Source: Paenibacillus hamazuiensis (GTDB taxonomy: Bacteria > Bacillota > Bacilli > Paenibacillales > NBRC-103111). From it: DNA of 64,000 nucleotides. A model generated the notes under the pieces. The model worked only from the letters and a program-made list of their open reading frames with translations. It was not told the DNA's origin and searched no databases. Where the stretch lies: the NCBI RefSeq assembly GCF_023276405.1, contig NZ_JALRMO010000001.1:8533501-8597500 (forward strand), written 5' to 3'. Both the position numbers and the translations under genes were made by a program. Below, piece by piece: positions 36,082 through 44,213 of this stretch (its first letter is position 1; the number at the start of each line of letters is the position of its first letter).

Positions 36082-36635
36082 TTGACATTTACATTCCAGT
36101 TTAAAGGGAGAAACTTCTGGTTCGCCGTCCTGCTTGCTTCCATGATGATCCCCTACGAGGTCACACTTATTCCGCTTTATGTGGAATTTAACATCCTGGG
36201 CTGGATTGATACGCTACGCTGTCTCATCATTCCTTCTTTCTTCGGTTCGGCGTTCAATATTTTCCTGCTTCGGCAGTATTTTTTGACAATTCCCTACGAT
36301 CTCGACGAGGCGGCCATAATCGATGGATGCGGCACGTTTCAGGTCTACTCGCGGATCCTGCTGCCGATTGTTTTTCCCTCCCTGGTAACGGTGGCCATTT
36401 TTCAAGCGATGAATGCGTGGACCGATTTTATGGGGCCGGTGATTTTCTTGAACGACCAGCGGAAATACACGCTGACGCTTGGACTTAATCTGTTCCGGAA
36501 CAGTTATTTGACCGAATGGAACAACTTGATGGCCATTACATTGCAAGCCTGGTGACCGTCGTTCCGCTGATTATTTTCTTCATTGGCTAAAAATATTTGA
36601 TCGGCGGCATTGCTGCCAGCGTCATTAAGGGGTAG
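36082..36635 (+). pseudogene. Truncated MalG-type sugar permease
   Basis: The frame from 36082 gives the C-terminal half of an ABC sugar permease, including FKGRNFWFAVLLASMMIP and the EAA loop DEAAIIDGCGTFQVY. Near 36545 the frame is lost, and the proper ending continues in another frame as SLVTVVPLIIFFIG. A TAA then replaces the usual Gln codon before KYLIGGIAASVIKG. About 100 N-terminal residues are missing. The remnant points to a former sugar ABC operon here. The bases from 36636 to 36785 hold no gene I can recognise. Confidence 0.85.
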
Positions 36636-36786
36636 GGGAGGGGAGTATTGGCGGGCTGCAGCAATGTCGGAGGAGATACTAAAGTTAAGACACGAGGGTT
36701 TTACCGAGATGAAAATGTCTTCCAATAAGATTTCGCCTGGACCCCTACTGGACAGATTATTTTTTGTTGATTGTTCGAAAATAATC

Positions 36787-36817
36787 TTTACAATAGGGTA
36801 GGGGACTATACTATAAT
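36787..36817 (+). promoter_or_regulatory. MFS gene promoter with G-rich CsoR-like operator (site S1)
   Basis: TTTACA (36787-36792) and TATAAT (36812-36817) are 19 bases apart. The spacer is exactly ATAGGGTAGGGGACTATAC. The same kind of G-rich element occurs at 38442, 38897 and 38936 near the two CsoR genes. A CsoR-family repressor is the likely ligand. Confidence 0.6.
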
Positions 36818-36842
36818 CAAATCGTGAGCTCCGGAAAAATTT

Positions 36843-36903
36843 GGTTTCCCGATAACCTCGTTTGAAGACGGCCGTCACGAGTTGTTATCGTATTGGGAAA
36901 GCC
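36843..36903 (+). other. Structured leader RNA before the MFS gene
   Basis: Nested pairing can be drawn: TTTCC with GGAAA, CGATAAC with GTTATCG, and CTCGT with ACGAG, with a short bulge. The self-complementary GACGGCCGTC lies in the loop. It sits between the promoter and the ribosome binding site (36921). Its function is unknown. Confidence 0.5.
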
Positions 36904-36937
36904 ACCGGAGGATCTTAATGAGGTGGAGGTTATAGTC

Positions 36938-38383
36938 ATGTCTATGGAATCACAGGTTTTATCACAAGCCGATCCCAAACGTTGGAAAGCATTGGCTTTA
37001 CTATGCCTGGCCAATTTTATGGTAATTATGGATACCTCGATTATCGGGGTTGCCTTGCCGGCCATTAAAGATGCGCTCGGCTATACTCAGGAAAGTTTGC
37101 AGTGGGTATTTAACGCTTATGTGATTTTCTTTGGCGGTTTGCTGCTGCTCGGAGGCAGGTTATCGGATCTATTCGGACAACGAAGCATCTTCATGTGGGG
37201 ATTCACGATTTTGACTTTAGCCTCCTTGCTTGCGGGGTTGGCTTGGAGCGACGGAGCGCTTAACGTCGGCCGTGCATTGCAGGGGTTCGGTTCCGCTCTG
37301 ATTGCCCCATCGGCTCTGACGATCGTCATGATGTTGTTTAGCGGCAACCCCAAGGAACTGGGCAAAGCCCTTGGTTTCTGGGGAGCTTCGGCAGCGGCCG
37401 GAGGATCGGCAGGTGTTTTTCTTGGAGGAGTGATTACCGAGTGGCTGAGCTGGAAATGGACATTTCTGATCAACGTCCCGGTCGGTATTCTTGCTTTGCT
37501 CCTAGCACCGGGATTATTGTCGAAAGGGATTCGGAGAAAAGGGAGCATTGACGTCGCAGGCGCCATCTTCGTTACGGCGGCATTGGTATTGATTGTATAC
37601 GGCATTGTTACCGCAGAACACAATGGATGGGGATCGCCGTCCACCTTATGGACGATCATTTCGGGAGCAGTTCTTTTCATTCTGTTTCTCATCATTCAAG
37701 CAGTGAAGAAAGAACCGCTTGTTCCGCTGCGAATATTTAAAGCACCTAACCTGGCTGCCGGCAATATCGCCCTTATCATGCTGTCCGGGGGATGGATACC
37801 GCTTTGGTATTTCCTCAACCTCTACATGCAGCAGGTTCTGAAATTTTCCGCTTTTGCCGGCGGGGTTGCATTGCTTCCGATGACGATTCTGATTGCGATT
37901 TTCATGATGTTCATTACCGGCAAATTGATCGGGAAGTTCGGTATGAAAGCCAATCTGGTGATCGGACTCATTGCTCTTGGGGTGTCGATGTTGCTGTTCT
38001 CCGGAAATACGCCAGTGGACGGTACCTTCGTTGCAAATGTCCTTCCGGCATCCTTATTAGGAGCGTTGGGAATGTCGCTCGCCTATATACCGGCAACGAT
38101 GGCGTCCATGTCGGGAGCCAAGCCGGAAGAGGCGGGGTTGGCATCCGGCCTTGCCAATACGAGCTATCAGATCGGCTCGGCCATCAGCCTCGCTATCATG
38201 GTTGCGATTTCCGCAGGGACGACAGCATCCCAGGCCGGAACCGATACATTAACCGCTTTGAATGCAGGATTTCATCAAGCCTTTTTCTGGTCGAGTATGG
38301 TTGCTTTTGCGGGTGCAATTTTAGCAATACTCTTTATCCGTTCGCCAAAACAAGGAGAATCCAGCAGTTCGGTGGCTATATAG
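36938..38383 (+). CDS. MFS drug/metal efflux transporter, EmrB/QacA (DHA2) family
   Basis: 481 residues from the ATG at 36938, eight bases after AGGTGGAGG. About 14 membrane helices are predicted. Family motifs include LDTSIIGVALPAI-like helix 1 (here MDTSIIGVALPAIKDAL), WVFNAYVIFFGGLLLLGGRL and SDLFGQR. These pumps export drugs or other small compounds using protons. Its promoter carries the same G-rich element as the copper regulators next door. That suggests metal-responsive expression, which is uncommon for this family. Confidence 0.9.
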   Translation: MSMESQVLSQADPKRWKALALLCLANFMVIMDTSIIGVALPAIKDALGYTQESLQWVFNAYVIFFGGLLLLGGRLSDLFGQRSIFMWGFTILTLASLLAGLAWSDGALNVGRALQGFGSALIAPSALTIVMMLFSGNPKELGKALGFWGASAAAGGSAGVFLGGVITEWLSWKWTFLINVPVGILALLLAPGLLSKGIRRKGSIDVAGAIFVTAALVLIVYGIVTAEHNGWGSPSTLWTIISGAVLFILFLIIQAVKKEPLVPLRIFKAPNLAAGNIALIMLSGGWIPLWYFLNLYMQQVLKFSAFAGGVALLPMTILIAIFMMFITGKLIGKFGMKANLVIGLIALGVSMLLFSGNTPVDGTFVANVLPASLLGALGMSLAYIPATMASMSGAKPEEAGLASGLANTSYQIGSAISLAIMVAISAGTTASQAGTDTLTALNAGFHQAFFWSSMVAFAGAILAILFIRSPKQGESSSSVAI

Positions 38384-38392
38384 TCAGATGAT

Positions 38393-38427
38393 ATCTCCAG
38401 CCAATCTGCGTGTTGGTTGGAGATTTC
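38393..38427 (+). terminator. Hairpin terminator after the MFS gene (weak T-run)
   Basis: ATCTCCAGCCAA pairs with TTGGTTGGAGAT (one G-T pair) around 8 bases. Only TTCC follows, so termination may be partial. Confidence 0.6.
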
Positions 38428-38438
38428 CATTAAACTCA

Positions 38439-38467
38439 TTGTATAGGGGGTGGGAGTATTGTATAAT
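38439..38467 (+). promoter_or_regulatory. csoR promoter with G-rich operator (site S2)
   Basis: TTGTAT (38439-38444) and TATAAT (38462-38467) are 17 bases apart. The element TATAGGGGGTGGGAGTATTG begins in the -35 and fills most of the spacer. This is consistent with autorepression by a CsoR-type protein. Confidence 0.65.
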
Positions 38468-38491
38468 ACTCTTATTAAGGAGGCGAGTCAT

Positions 38492-38845
38492 ATGAGCGTT
38501 GACATGGAAATGGTGGATTCAACTATAAGTGAACATGATTCGAATTGCTGTTCTTCCGACGGCTCCGGACGTAAAAGCCATCATTCGGATAAAGTAAAAA
38601 ACAGTTTGATCAGCCGATTGAATCGGATCGAAGGACAGGTTCGCGGCATTAAAGGGTTAATTGAGAAAGACACGTATTGTGATGATGTGTTGAACCAAAT
38701 CGCCTCGGTCCAATCTGCTTTGAACGGAGTCGGAAAGCTTTTGCTGGAGCATCATCTCAAAAGCTGCGTTATCGAGCGGATCCAAGAAGGGGACACTGAG
38801 GTTTTGGCGGAACTTATGATCACCATGAACAAACTGATGAAGTAA
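38492..38845 (+). CDS. csoR: Copper-sensing repressor CsoR
   Basis: 117 residues from the ATG at 38492 behind AAGGAGG. The all-helical DUF156 core is preceded by a variable polar tail containing two adjacent cysteines (19-20) and two histidines. The copper(I) ligands of CsoR are all present: Cys63, His88 and Cys92, with the same 25 and 4 residue spacings as in the characterised Mycobacterium protein. It should release DNA when copper(I) binds. It is transcribed alone, from its own promoter to its own terminator. Confidence 0.92.
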   Translation: MSVDMEMVDSTISEHDSNCCSSDGSGRKSHHSDKVKNSLISRLNRIEGQVRGIKGLIEKDTYCDDVLNQIASVQSALNGVGKLLLEHHLKSCVIERIQEGDTEVLAELMITMNKLMK

Positions 38846-38861
38846 CATGTCAAGATCCATC

Positions 38862-38885
38862 AAGCAGCGTTTGCTGCTTTTTCTT
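38862..38885 (+). terminator. Intrinsic terminator after csoR
   Basis: AAGCAGC pairs with GCTGCTT around GTTT, followed by a T-rich run. Confidence 0.9.
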
Positions 38886-38896
38886 TGAACAAAAAT

Positions 38897-38955
38897 ATAG
38901 GGTACACGGGTATTGTAAAAAGTTCTTGACTAATAATAGGGTAGCGGGGTATGCT
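38897..38955 (+). promoter_or_regulatory. Copper operon promoter with two G-rich operators (S3, S4)
   Basis: TTGACT (38926-38931) and TATGCT (38950-38955) are spaced 18 bases. AATAGGGTAGCGGGGTATGC begins at 38936 inside the spacer. A second element, TATAGGGTACACGGGTATTG, lies upstream from about 38897. Both share TAGGGTA then GGGTAT. Confidence 0.65.
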
Positions 38956-38977
38956 ACAAACAAGGAGATTGATGGAA

Positions 38978-39322
38978 ATGAATGCTAAGGAATCGACGAA
39001 GTCATTTCCTGAACATCCGGAATTAAGCAGCTTCAATCCAAAGGCAAAGCTCGCTGTCGAACAGAGATTGAACCGGATTGAAGGGCAGGTTCGCGGCGTA
39101 CAAAGGCAAATCGAGCGGGATGAATATTGCGACAAGATTTTGAATCAGATTGAGGCCATTCATTCCGCTTTAAATGCAGTGGGCATTCTGCTTCTGGCGA
39201 ACCACTTGAAATCATATGTCTCATACGTCGCAAGCGCGGACCCCAAGAGTAACGAATCCATGACTAAGGAAATGCTAAAAACAATTAACATTTTAATTAA
39301 TCGAAGGGATGATGAAAAATGA
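38978..39322 (+). CDS. Second CsoR/FrmR-family regulator, lacking the third copper ligand
   Basis: 114 residues from the ATG at 38978, ten bases after AAGGAG; the ATG at 38972 is an alternative adding two residues. The DUF156 core is intact (EQRLNRIEGQVRGVQRQIER). Cys51 and His76 keep the 25-residue spacing, but the position of the third ligand is Tyr80 instead of Cys. It therefore resembles FrmR-type proteins in ligand set more than copper-type CsoR. Even so, it leads the copZ-copA operon and overlaps copZ by 4 bases. It may sense another metal, aldehydes or reactive sulfur, or may form mixed tetramers with the true CsoR. Confidence 0.85.
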   Translation: MNAKESTKSFPEHPELSSFNPKAKLAVEQRLNRIEGQVRGVQRQIERDEYCDKILNQIEAIHSALNAVGILLLANHLKSYVSYVASADPKSNESMTKEMLKTINILINRRDDEK

Positions 39323-39519
39323 AAAACATCACATTGCAAGTAGAAGGTATGAGCTGCCAACATTGTGTCATTTCCATCGAAGGAGCACTCAAAGAAGTCG
39401 GTGCAACCGGGAAGGTCGATCTTAAGAACAATTCGGTGGATGTAGCGTTTGACGAAAATCAGCTTACTATCGACCGCATCAAAGAAACCATCGAAGAACA
39501 AGGCTACGACGTCTTGTAA
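39319..39519 (+). CDS. copZ: Copper chaperone CopZ (HMA domain)
   Basis: 66 residues, ATG overlapping the previous stop. One ferredoxin-like HMA domain with the metal site MSCQHC (Cys13, Cys16). It binds copper(I) in the cytoplasm and passes it to CopA or to CsoR. It sits directly before copA, the common order in Bacilli. Confidence 0.93.
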   Translation: MKNITLQVEGMSCQHCVISIEGALKEVGATGKVDLKNNSVDVAFDENQLTIDRIKETIEEQGYDVL

Positions 39520-39549
39520 TTTTATTCAAAAAATACGAGGTGAACGATT

Positions 39550-41985
39550 GTGGAAACAACCGCTACGCAGGGAACCAAGCAAACGATTTTGCAAATCACG
39601 GGGATGACTTGCGCCGCATGCGCGAACCGGATCGAGAAAGGCTTAAATAAATTGGATGGAGTCTCTTCTGCGAATGTCAACTTTGCCCTGGAAAAAGCAA
39701 GCGTCACTTACGATCCGGCGAAAATTGGCGTAGAAAATTTGGAAGCGACGATTAAAAAGCTTGGCTACGATACGGCGAAAGAGGTTGCCCAGTTTAAGCT
39801 GGAAGGGATGACTTGCGCCGCGTGCGCAAACCGGATCGAAAAAGGGCTCAGCAAGCTGCCGGGCGTGACGAGCGCTTCCGTCAACTTTGCGATGGAAACC
39901 GCCCGCGTCGAATATTCGCCCGGTGAAGTCTCGATCGAAGATATGCAAAACAAGGTTAAACAGCTTGGCTACAAAGCGATTTCAAAAGAAGAAAATGCGA
40001 CCGCAGAAGATCACCGCGGCCATGAGGTCAAGAATCAGAAACGGAAACTGCTCATTTCGGCCATTCTTTCCTTCCCTCTGCTCTGGAGCATGGTTGCCCA
40101 CTTCTCGTTTACCTCATGGATCTACATGCCGGAAATGCTGATGAATCCATGGTTCCAGCTTATTTTGGCCACACCGGTGCAATTTTATGTCGGAAGGCAG
40201 TTTTATGTGGGTGCTTATAAGGCGCTGCGCAATGGCAGTGCGAATATGGACGTTCTGGTCTCTCTGGGCACCTCGGCCGCTTACTTCTACAGTTTGTACC
40301 TGACCGTCGATTGGGCCGCTCGCGGAGGCAGCGTACATCACGGACCTTCTTTGTACTATGAAACGAGTGCAATCCTGATTACGCTGGTGATCCTGGGAAA
40401 ACTGTTCGAATCGCTGGCCAAAGGCCGCACATCGGAAGCGATCAAATCGCTCATGGGACTGCAGGCGAAAACGGCTTTGGTTGTACGCGACGGCCGGGAG
40501 CTGACCGTTCCGGTAGATGAAGTCATCGTGGGAGATATCGTGCTTGTCCGTCCCGGAGACAAAGTACCGGTGGACGGCGTAGTGCTCGAAGGCGTATCGT
40601 CGGTCGACGAATCGATGCTGACAGGCGAAAGTCTTCCGGTAGAGAAAAAAGCCGGCGATGCGGTGATCGGAGCGACGTTCAACAAAAACGGCATGCTGCG
40701 GATTCAAGCAACGAAAGTCGGCAAAGAAACGGCGCTGGCGCAAATCATTAAAGTCGTGGAAGAAGCGCAGGGCTCTAAAGCGCCGATTCAGCGGGTAGCG
40801 GACATCATCTCCGGCATTTTTGTTCCGATTGTTGTCGGAATCGCAGTCGTCGCTTTCCTGGTATGGTATTTCTTCGTGACGCCGGGTAATTTTTCAGAGG
40901 CTTTGGAAAAAGCGATCGCCATCCTTGTCATCGCTTGCCCTTGCGCACTCGGTCTGGCCACTCCGACATCGATCATGGCGGGATCCGGACGCGCCGCGGA
41001 GCTCGGCATTTTGTTCAAAGGCGGCGAGCATCTGGAGCAAACGCATAAGATCGACGCGATCATTTTGGATAAAACCGGTACCGTCACGAAAGGTAAACCG
41101 GAACTGACCGATGTGTTAACCGAAGGGAACGAAACGGAATTTCTTAAACTCGTCGGCGCGGCGGAAAAAAATTCCGAGCATCCGCTGGCGGAAGCGATCG
41201 TTGCCGGCATCCGCGAACGGAATATCGAGCTGCCGGGAACGGAATCCTTCGAAGCGATTCCGGGATTCGGAATCAAAGCGGCGGTGGAAGGCAAGCAGCT
41301 GCTCGTCGGCACACGCAGACTGATGGAGAAATACGAAGTGGATGCAAAGCATGCTTACGAGACGATGGCCCGTTTGGAAGAAGCCGGCAAGACGGCGATG
41401 CTTGTCGCGATCGATGGCCGCTATGCAGGAATGGTCGCTGTGGCGGATACGATCAAGGAAACCTCGCAGGCCGCAGTTAGCCGGCTGAAAGAGATGGGCA
41501 TCCAGGTGATCATGATCACCGGCGATAACGAAAGAACAGCCAAGGCGATCGCAGCCCAAGTCGGGATCGATCATGTACGCGCGGAAGTTCTTCCGGAAGG
41601 AAAGGCAGAGGAAGTGAAGAAACTGCAGGCGCAAGGCAAAAAAGTAGCCATGGTCGGGGACGGCATCAACGATGCGCCGGCACTGGCGACGGCGGACATC
41701 GGTATGGCCATCGGCACCGGAACCGATGTGGCGATGGAAGCGGCGGATGTCACCCTCATGCGCGGCGACCTGGCGAGCATCCCGGATGCGATTTATATGA
41801 GCCGCAAGACGATGAGCAACATCAAGCAAAACCTGTTCTGGGCGCTCGGTTATAACACCCTTGGCATTCCGATTGCAGCGATTGGTTTGCTCGCACCGTG
41901 GGTAGCGGGCGCGGCCATGGCGCTCAGCTCCGTTTCCGTTGTTCTCAATGCGCTTCGCCTGCAGCGTGTCAAAGTGCGTCACTAA
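39550..41985 (+). CDS. copA: Copper(I)-exporting P-type ATPase CopA
   Basis: 811 residues, GTG start behind GAGGTGA. Two N-terminal HMA domains carry MTCAACANR at Cys21/Cys24 and Cys89/Cys92. The membrane part contains the CPC metal site (463-465), the actuator TGES motif, the phosphorylation site DKTGT (Asp507), SEHPLAEAI and [10 protein letters not shown]. Eight helices are expected. It pumps copper(I) out of the cell using ATP. It is co-transcribed with copZ upstream and probably with the lipoprotein gene 38 bases downstream. Confidence 0.97.
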   Translation: METTATQGTKQTILQITGMTCAACANRIEKGLNKLDGVSSANVNFALEKASVTYDPAKIGVENLEATIKKLGYDTAKEVAQFKLEGMTCAACANRIEKGLSKLPGVTSASVNFAMETARVEYSPGEVSIEDMQNKVKQLGYKAISKEENATAEDHRGHEVKNQKRKLLISAILSFPLLWSMVAHFSFTSWIYMPEMLMNPWFQLILATPVQFYVGRQFYVGAYKALRNGSANMDVLVSLGTSAAYFYSLYLTVDWAARGGSVHHGPSLYYETSAILITLVILGKLFESLAKGRTSEAIKSLMGLQAKTALVVRDGRELTVPVDEVIVGDIVLVRPGDKVPVDGVVLEGVSSVDESMLTGESLPVEKKAGDAVIGATFNKNGMLRIQATKVGKETALAQIIKVVEEAQGSKAPIQRVADIISGIFVPIVVGIAVVAFLVWYFFVTPGNFSEALEKAIAILVIACPCALGLATPTSIMAGSGRAAELGILFKGGEHLEQTHKIDAIILDKTGTVTKGKPELTDVLTEGNETEFLKLVGAAEKNSEHPLAEAIVAGIRERNIELPGTESFEAIPGFGIKAAVEGKQLLVGTRRLMEKYEVDAKHAYETMARLEEAGKTAMLVAIDGRYAGMVAVADTIKETSQAAVSRLKEMGIQVIMITGDNERTAKAIAAQVGIDHVRAEVLPEGKAEEVKKLQAQGKKVAMVGDGINDAPALATADIGMAIGTGTDVAMEAADVTLMRGDLASIPDAIYMSRKTMSNIKQNLFWALGYNTLGIPIAAIGLLAPWVAGAAMALSSVSVVLNALRLQRVKVRH

Positions 41986-42023
41986 TTTTTTACTCATGAA
42001 AATAGGAATGGAGAGTATACCAT

Positions 42024-42890
42024 ATGAACAAGAAAATGATCGTGATTTCAAGCATTCTTGCCCTCGGTTTGCTGTCTGCATGCGGCAACGCGAATAAAAG
42101 CGAGCATCCGGCCGGTCACGAGACCGGCCAGCATCAAAGCAGCACCGGTGCGGAGGCCGGCGGCCATAGCGGCCATGGTGCGGAAGCGCAATCTGCGCCG
42201 GCTAACTTCAAAGCGTCGTTTTCGTTTGCATCGGGAGGAGCCAAAGCGGGCGAAAATACGGAGCTGAGCATTCAAATCACCGATAAAGACGGCAAGGCGG
42301 TGGGCGATTTTGAGGTCAACCATGAGAAGCTGCTGCATCTCATTATCGTCAATAAAGACCTTTCCTTCTTTAACCATATTCATCCCGATTTCAAAGGAAA
42401 CGGAACGTTTACGATCAATACCTCCTTTCCGGCCGGCGGGGAGTATAAAGTGTTTGCCGATTTCGTTCCGAAAGGCGGAGCCGCCACGACGCTGAGCGAA
42501 TGGAAGAAGGTGGAGGGCAAGGCGGCCGAACCTGCCGCGGTCAAAGCGGACACCAAGCTGGTGAAAACGGTCGACGGCAAAGAAGTCGAGCTCACTTTAA
42601 GCAGCATGAAGTCAAAAGAGGACGTTACCCTTACATTTAACATCAATGACGCGCAAACCAAAAAAGGGATCAGCAACCTGGAACCGTATTTGGGCGCTGT
42701 CGGACACGTCGTTATTTTATCGGCCGATGCGGAGCAGTACATTCATGTCCACCCGCTCGATGAAAAAGCAACCGGCCCGAAAGCGCAGTTCGCCACTTCT
42801 TTTCCGAAGAGCGGCACCTATAAAATATGGGGACAATTTCAGCATCAAGGAAAAGTGCTTACCGTACCTTACGTAGTCGAAATTAAATAA
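42024..42890 (+). CDS. Histidine-rich copper-linked lipoprotein
   Basis: 288 residues, ATG behind GGAATGGAGA. Signal peptide with lipobox LSAC (Cys20). A His-rich stretch follows (about 28-55, including GHETGQH and GGHSGHG). Two Ig/FixH-like beta domains then carry histidine motifs LLHLIIVN with FFNHIHPDF, and YIHVHPLD. It is probably anchored on the outer face of the membrane and binds or buffers copper delivered by CopA. Similar proteins occur in Firmicute copper operons. Molecular function is inferred from motifs and position only. Confidence 0.8.
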   Translation: MNKKMIVISSILALGLLSACGNANKSEHPAGHETGQHQSSTGAEAGGHSGHGAEAQSAPANFKASFSFASGGAKAGENTELSIQITDKDGKAVGDFEVNHEKLLHLIIVNKDLSFFNHIHPDFKGNGTFTINTSFPAGGEYKVFADFVPKGGAATTLSEWKKVEGKAAEPAAVKADTKLVKTVDGKEVELTLSSMKSKEDVTLTFNINDAQTKKGISNLEPYLGAVGHVVILSADAEQYIHVHPLDEKATGPKAQFATSFPKSGTYKIWGQFQHQGKVLTVPYVVEIK

Positions 42891-42922
42891 TTCGGCAAGA
42901 TCGAAGATGGGGTGGATGGGTC

Positions 42923-43543
42923 ATGGGAGAAAAAACAAAAATCGCGATAAGCCCGGCGATTCAAGTCGGAGGCAGCTTGTTTACGCCGGAGCAGCTAGCA
43001 CAAATCGGTGCCGCTGCAGGAAAGGATGCCCGAATTGAAATGACGCCGTTCAAACAGCTTTATGTTGAAGTGCCGCTCGAACGGCGCGATGCTGTCAAGG
43101 AAGCGCTTGAGCGTTATGGACTTGAAGTATATCCGGCGGGGGCCGCGACGAAAAGTCTTATCGCCTGCAATTTCTGTAAAGGGGCCGAAGAGGCCGGTTT
43201 GGAAACGGCACGAACCTTAAATCAAGCGATTGCCGGCATTGAAACGCCAACGCCGCTTAAGATCGGATATGCGGGATGTGCGCTTGGAACGAGCGAACCG
43301 CTACTAAAGGATATAGGGGTTGTGAAAATGCGCGATACGTTTGATATCTACGTTGGCGGTGAACCGAAGGGGCTTAAAACGTCCTTTGCCAAGCTGCTCG
43401 TGTCCGGATTAACGGAAGACCGGCTCGTTCCCGCCATTACCGCCATCGTCGATTACTATAAGGCCCAAGCTAAAGGCAAAGAAAAATTCAGCAAATTCGT
43501 GGATCGAGTAACGCTTGAACAGCTGCAGCAAATCGCCGGTTAA
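42923..43543 (+). CDS. Half-size nitrite/sulfite reductase-like protein
   Basis: 206 residues, ATG start. Residues 10-75 resemble the ferredoxin-like half domain of siroheme nitrite/sulfite reductases (FTPEQLAQIGAAAGKDARIE). Residues 80-200 resemble the 4Fe-4S half domain. Full enzymes hold the cluster with four cysteines as two pairs. Here only Cys82, Cys85 and Cys119 are seen (ACNFCKG, AGCALGTSEP), in a different spacing. A normal siroheme enzyme is therefore unlikely. It lies between a copper lipoprotein and an HMA protein, so a role in copper-linked redox chemistry or thiol handling is possible. Confidence 0.75.
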   Translation: MGEKTKIAISPAIQVGGSLFTPEQLAQIGAAAGKDARIEMTPFKQLYVEVPLERRDAVKEALERYGLEVYPAGAATKSLIACNFCKGAEEAGLETARTLNQAIAGIETPTPLKIGYAGCALGTSEPLLKDIGVVKMRDTFDIYVGGEPKGLKTSFAKLLVSGLTEDRLVPAITAIVDYYKAQAKGKEKFSKFVDRVTLEQLQQIAG

Positions 43544-43575
43544 TGCTAAGTCGAATAAGAGGAGGTGAACCTATC

Positions 43576-43779
43576 ATGCAAGAAGCTACGGTTAAAGTAC
43601 AAGGTATGTCTTGCCGTTCCTGCATACGAAAAATTGAAGGAGCCCTTGATTCGATCGGCGCTGCCGGCCGCGTTAACTTTGAACAGGGCACCGTACATGT
43701 CCAATTTGACGAAGCAAACTTACAATTAGCCGATATCAAAGCAGCCATCCGAAACAAAGGATATGACGTTGTAGCATAA
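43576..43779 (+). CDS. Second HMA-domain metal-binding protein (CopZ-like)
   Basis: 67 residues from the ATG at 43576, behind GGAGGTGA. One HMA domain with MSCRSC (Cys13, Cys16). The loop is more basic than that of the first CopZ (CRSC against CQHC). It may serve as a dedicated donor to the reductase-like protein just upstream, or as a general copper or mercury chaperone. Confidence 0.88.
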   Translation: MQEATVKVQGMSCRSCIRKIEGALDSIGAAGRVNFEQGTVHVQFDEANLQLADIKAAIRNKGYDVVA

Positions 43780-43812
43780 ATTACATTCGACGGTGAGCAA
43801 GGGGAGTGTGAT

Positions 43813-44058
43813 TTGAAAATGAATGAATCCGTAAAAATATATACGATACCGACTTGCAGCGATTGTAATTATGCAAAACGGTACTTCAAAGAACGCGAGA
43901 TACCCTATACGGATTATAACTGCGAAGATGACGTCAAGTATGCAGAGGAAGTATGGAATTTGACGGGAAAGCAGATTGTTCCGACAATTGTCATCGGCGA
44001 CAAGGTGTTTGTCGGTTTTGCGGAAAATCTGCATGAGATTAGTGAACTGTTAAAATAA
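43813..44058 (+). CDS. Glutaredoxin/NrdH-like protein
   Basis: 81 residues from the TTG at 43813, six bases after GGGGAG; ATG 43819 is possible. Thioredoxin fold with the active site CSDC (PTCSDCNYAKRYF), a cis-proline segment IVPTIVIGDK, and the end typical of YruB/NrdH-type proteins. It would reduce disulfides or glutathione/bacillithiol mixed disulfides. It is the last gene of the copper operon and may keep the metal-binding cysteines of the preceding proteins reduced. Confidence 0.88.
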   Translation: MKMNESVKIYTIPTCSDCNYAKRYFKEREIPYTDYNCEDDVKYAEEVWNLTGKQIVPTIVIGDKVFVGFAENLHEISELLK

Positions 44059-44073
44059 ATTTAGCGTAAACCG

Positions 44074-44113
44074 GACCTCCATCCCCATTTCATTGGTGGA
44101 TGGAGGTCATTTT
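44074..44113 (+). terminator. Intrinsic terminator of the copper operon
   Basis: GACCTCCATCC pairs perfectly with GGATGGAGGTC around 13 bases, then ATTTTA. Confidence 0.9.
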
Positions 44114-44131
44114 ACATTTAAGATGCTCATT

Positions 44132-44161
44132 TTGTTGCAAATGCAACATAATTATTATAAT
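44132..44161 (+). promoter_or_regulatory. MarR gene promoter with palindromic operator
   Basis: TGTTGCAAATGCAACA (44133-44148) is a perfect dyad. It covers the -35-like TTGTTG (44132-44137). TATAAT (44156-44161) is the -10, spaced 18 bases. This is the usual form of autorepression by a MarR protein. Confidence 0.65.
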
Positions 44162-44186
44162 ATGTATGATGAGGAGTGATCAGAAA

Positions 44187-44213
44187 ATGAAAGAAATGAA
44201 GGTGCATAGATGA
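44187..44213 (+). CDS. Eight-residue leader ORF overlapping the MarR start
   Basis: ATG behind GAGGAGTGATC, product MKEMKVHR, with its stop overlapping the MarR ATG as ATGA. It may couple translation of the regulator to this short peptide. It could also be accidental. Confidence 0.35.
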   Translation: MKEMKVHR

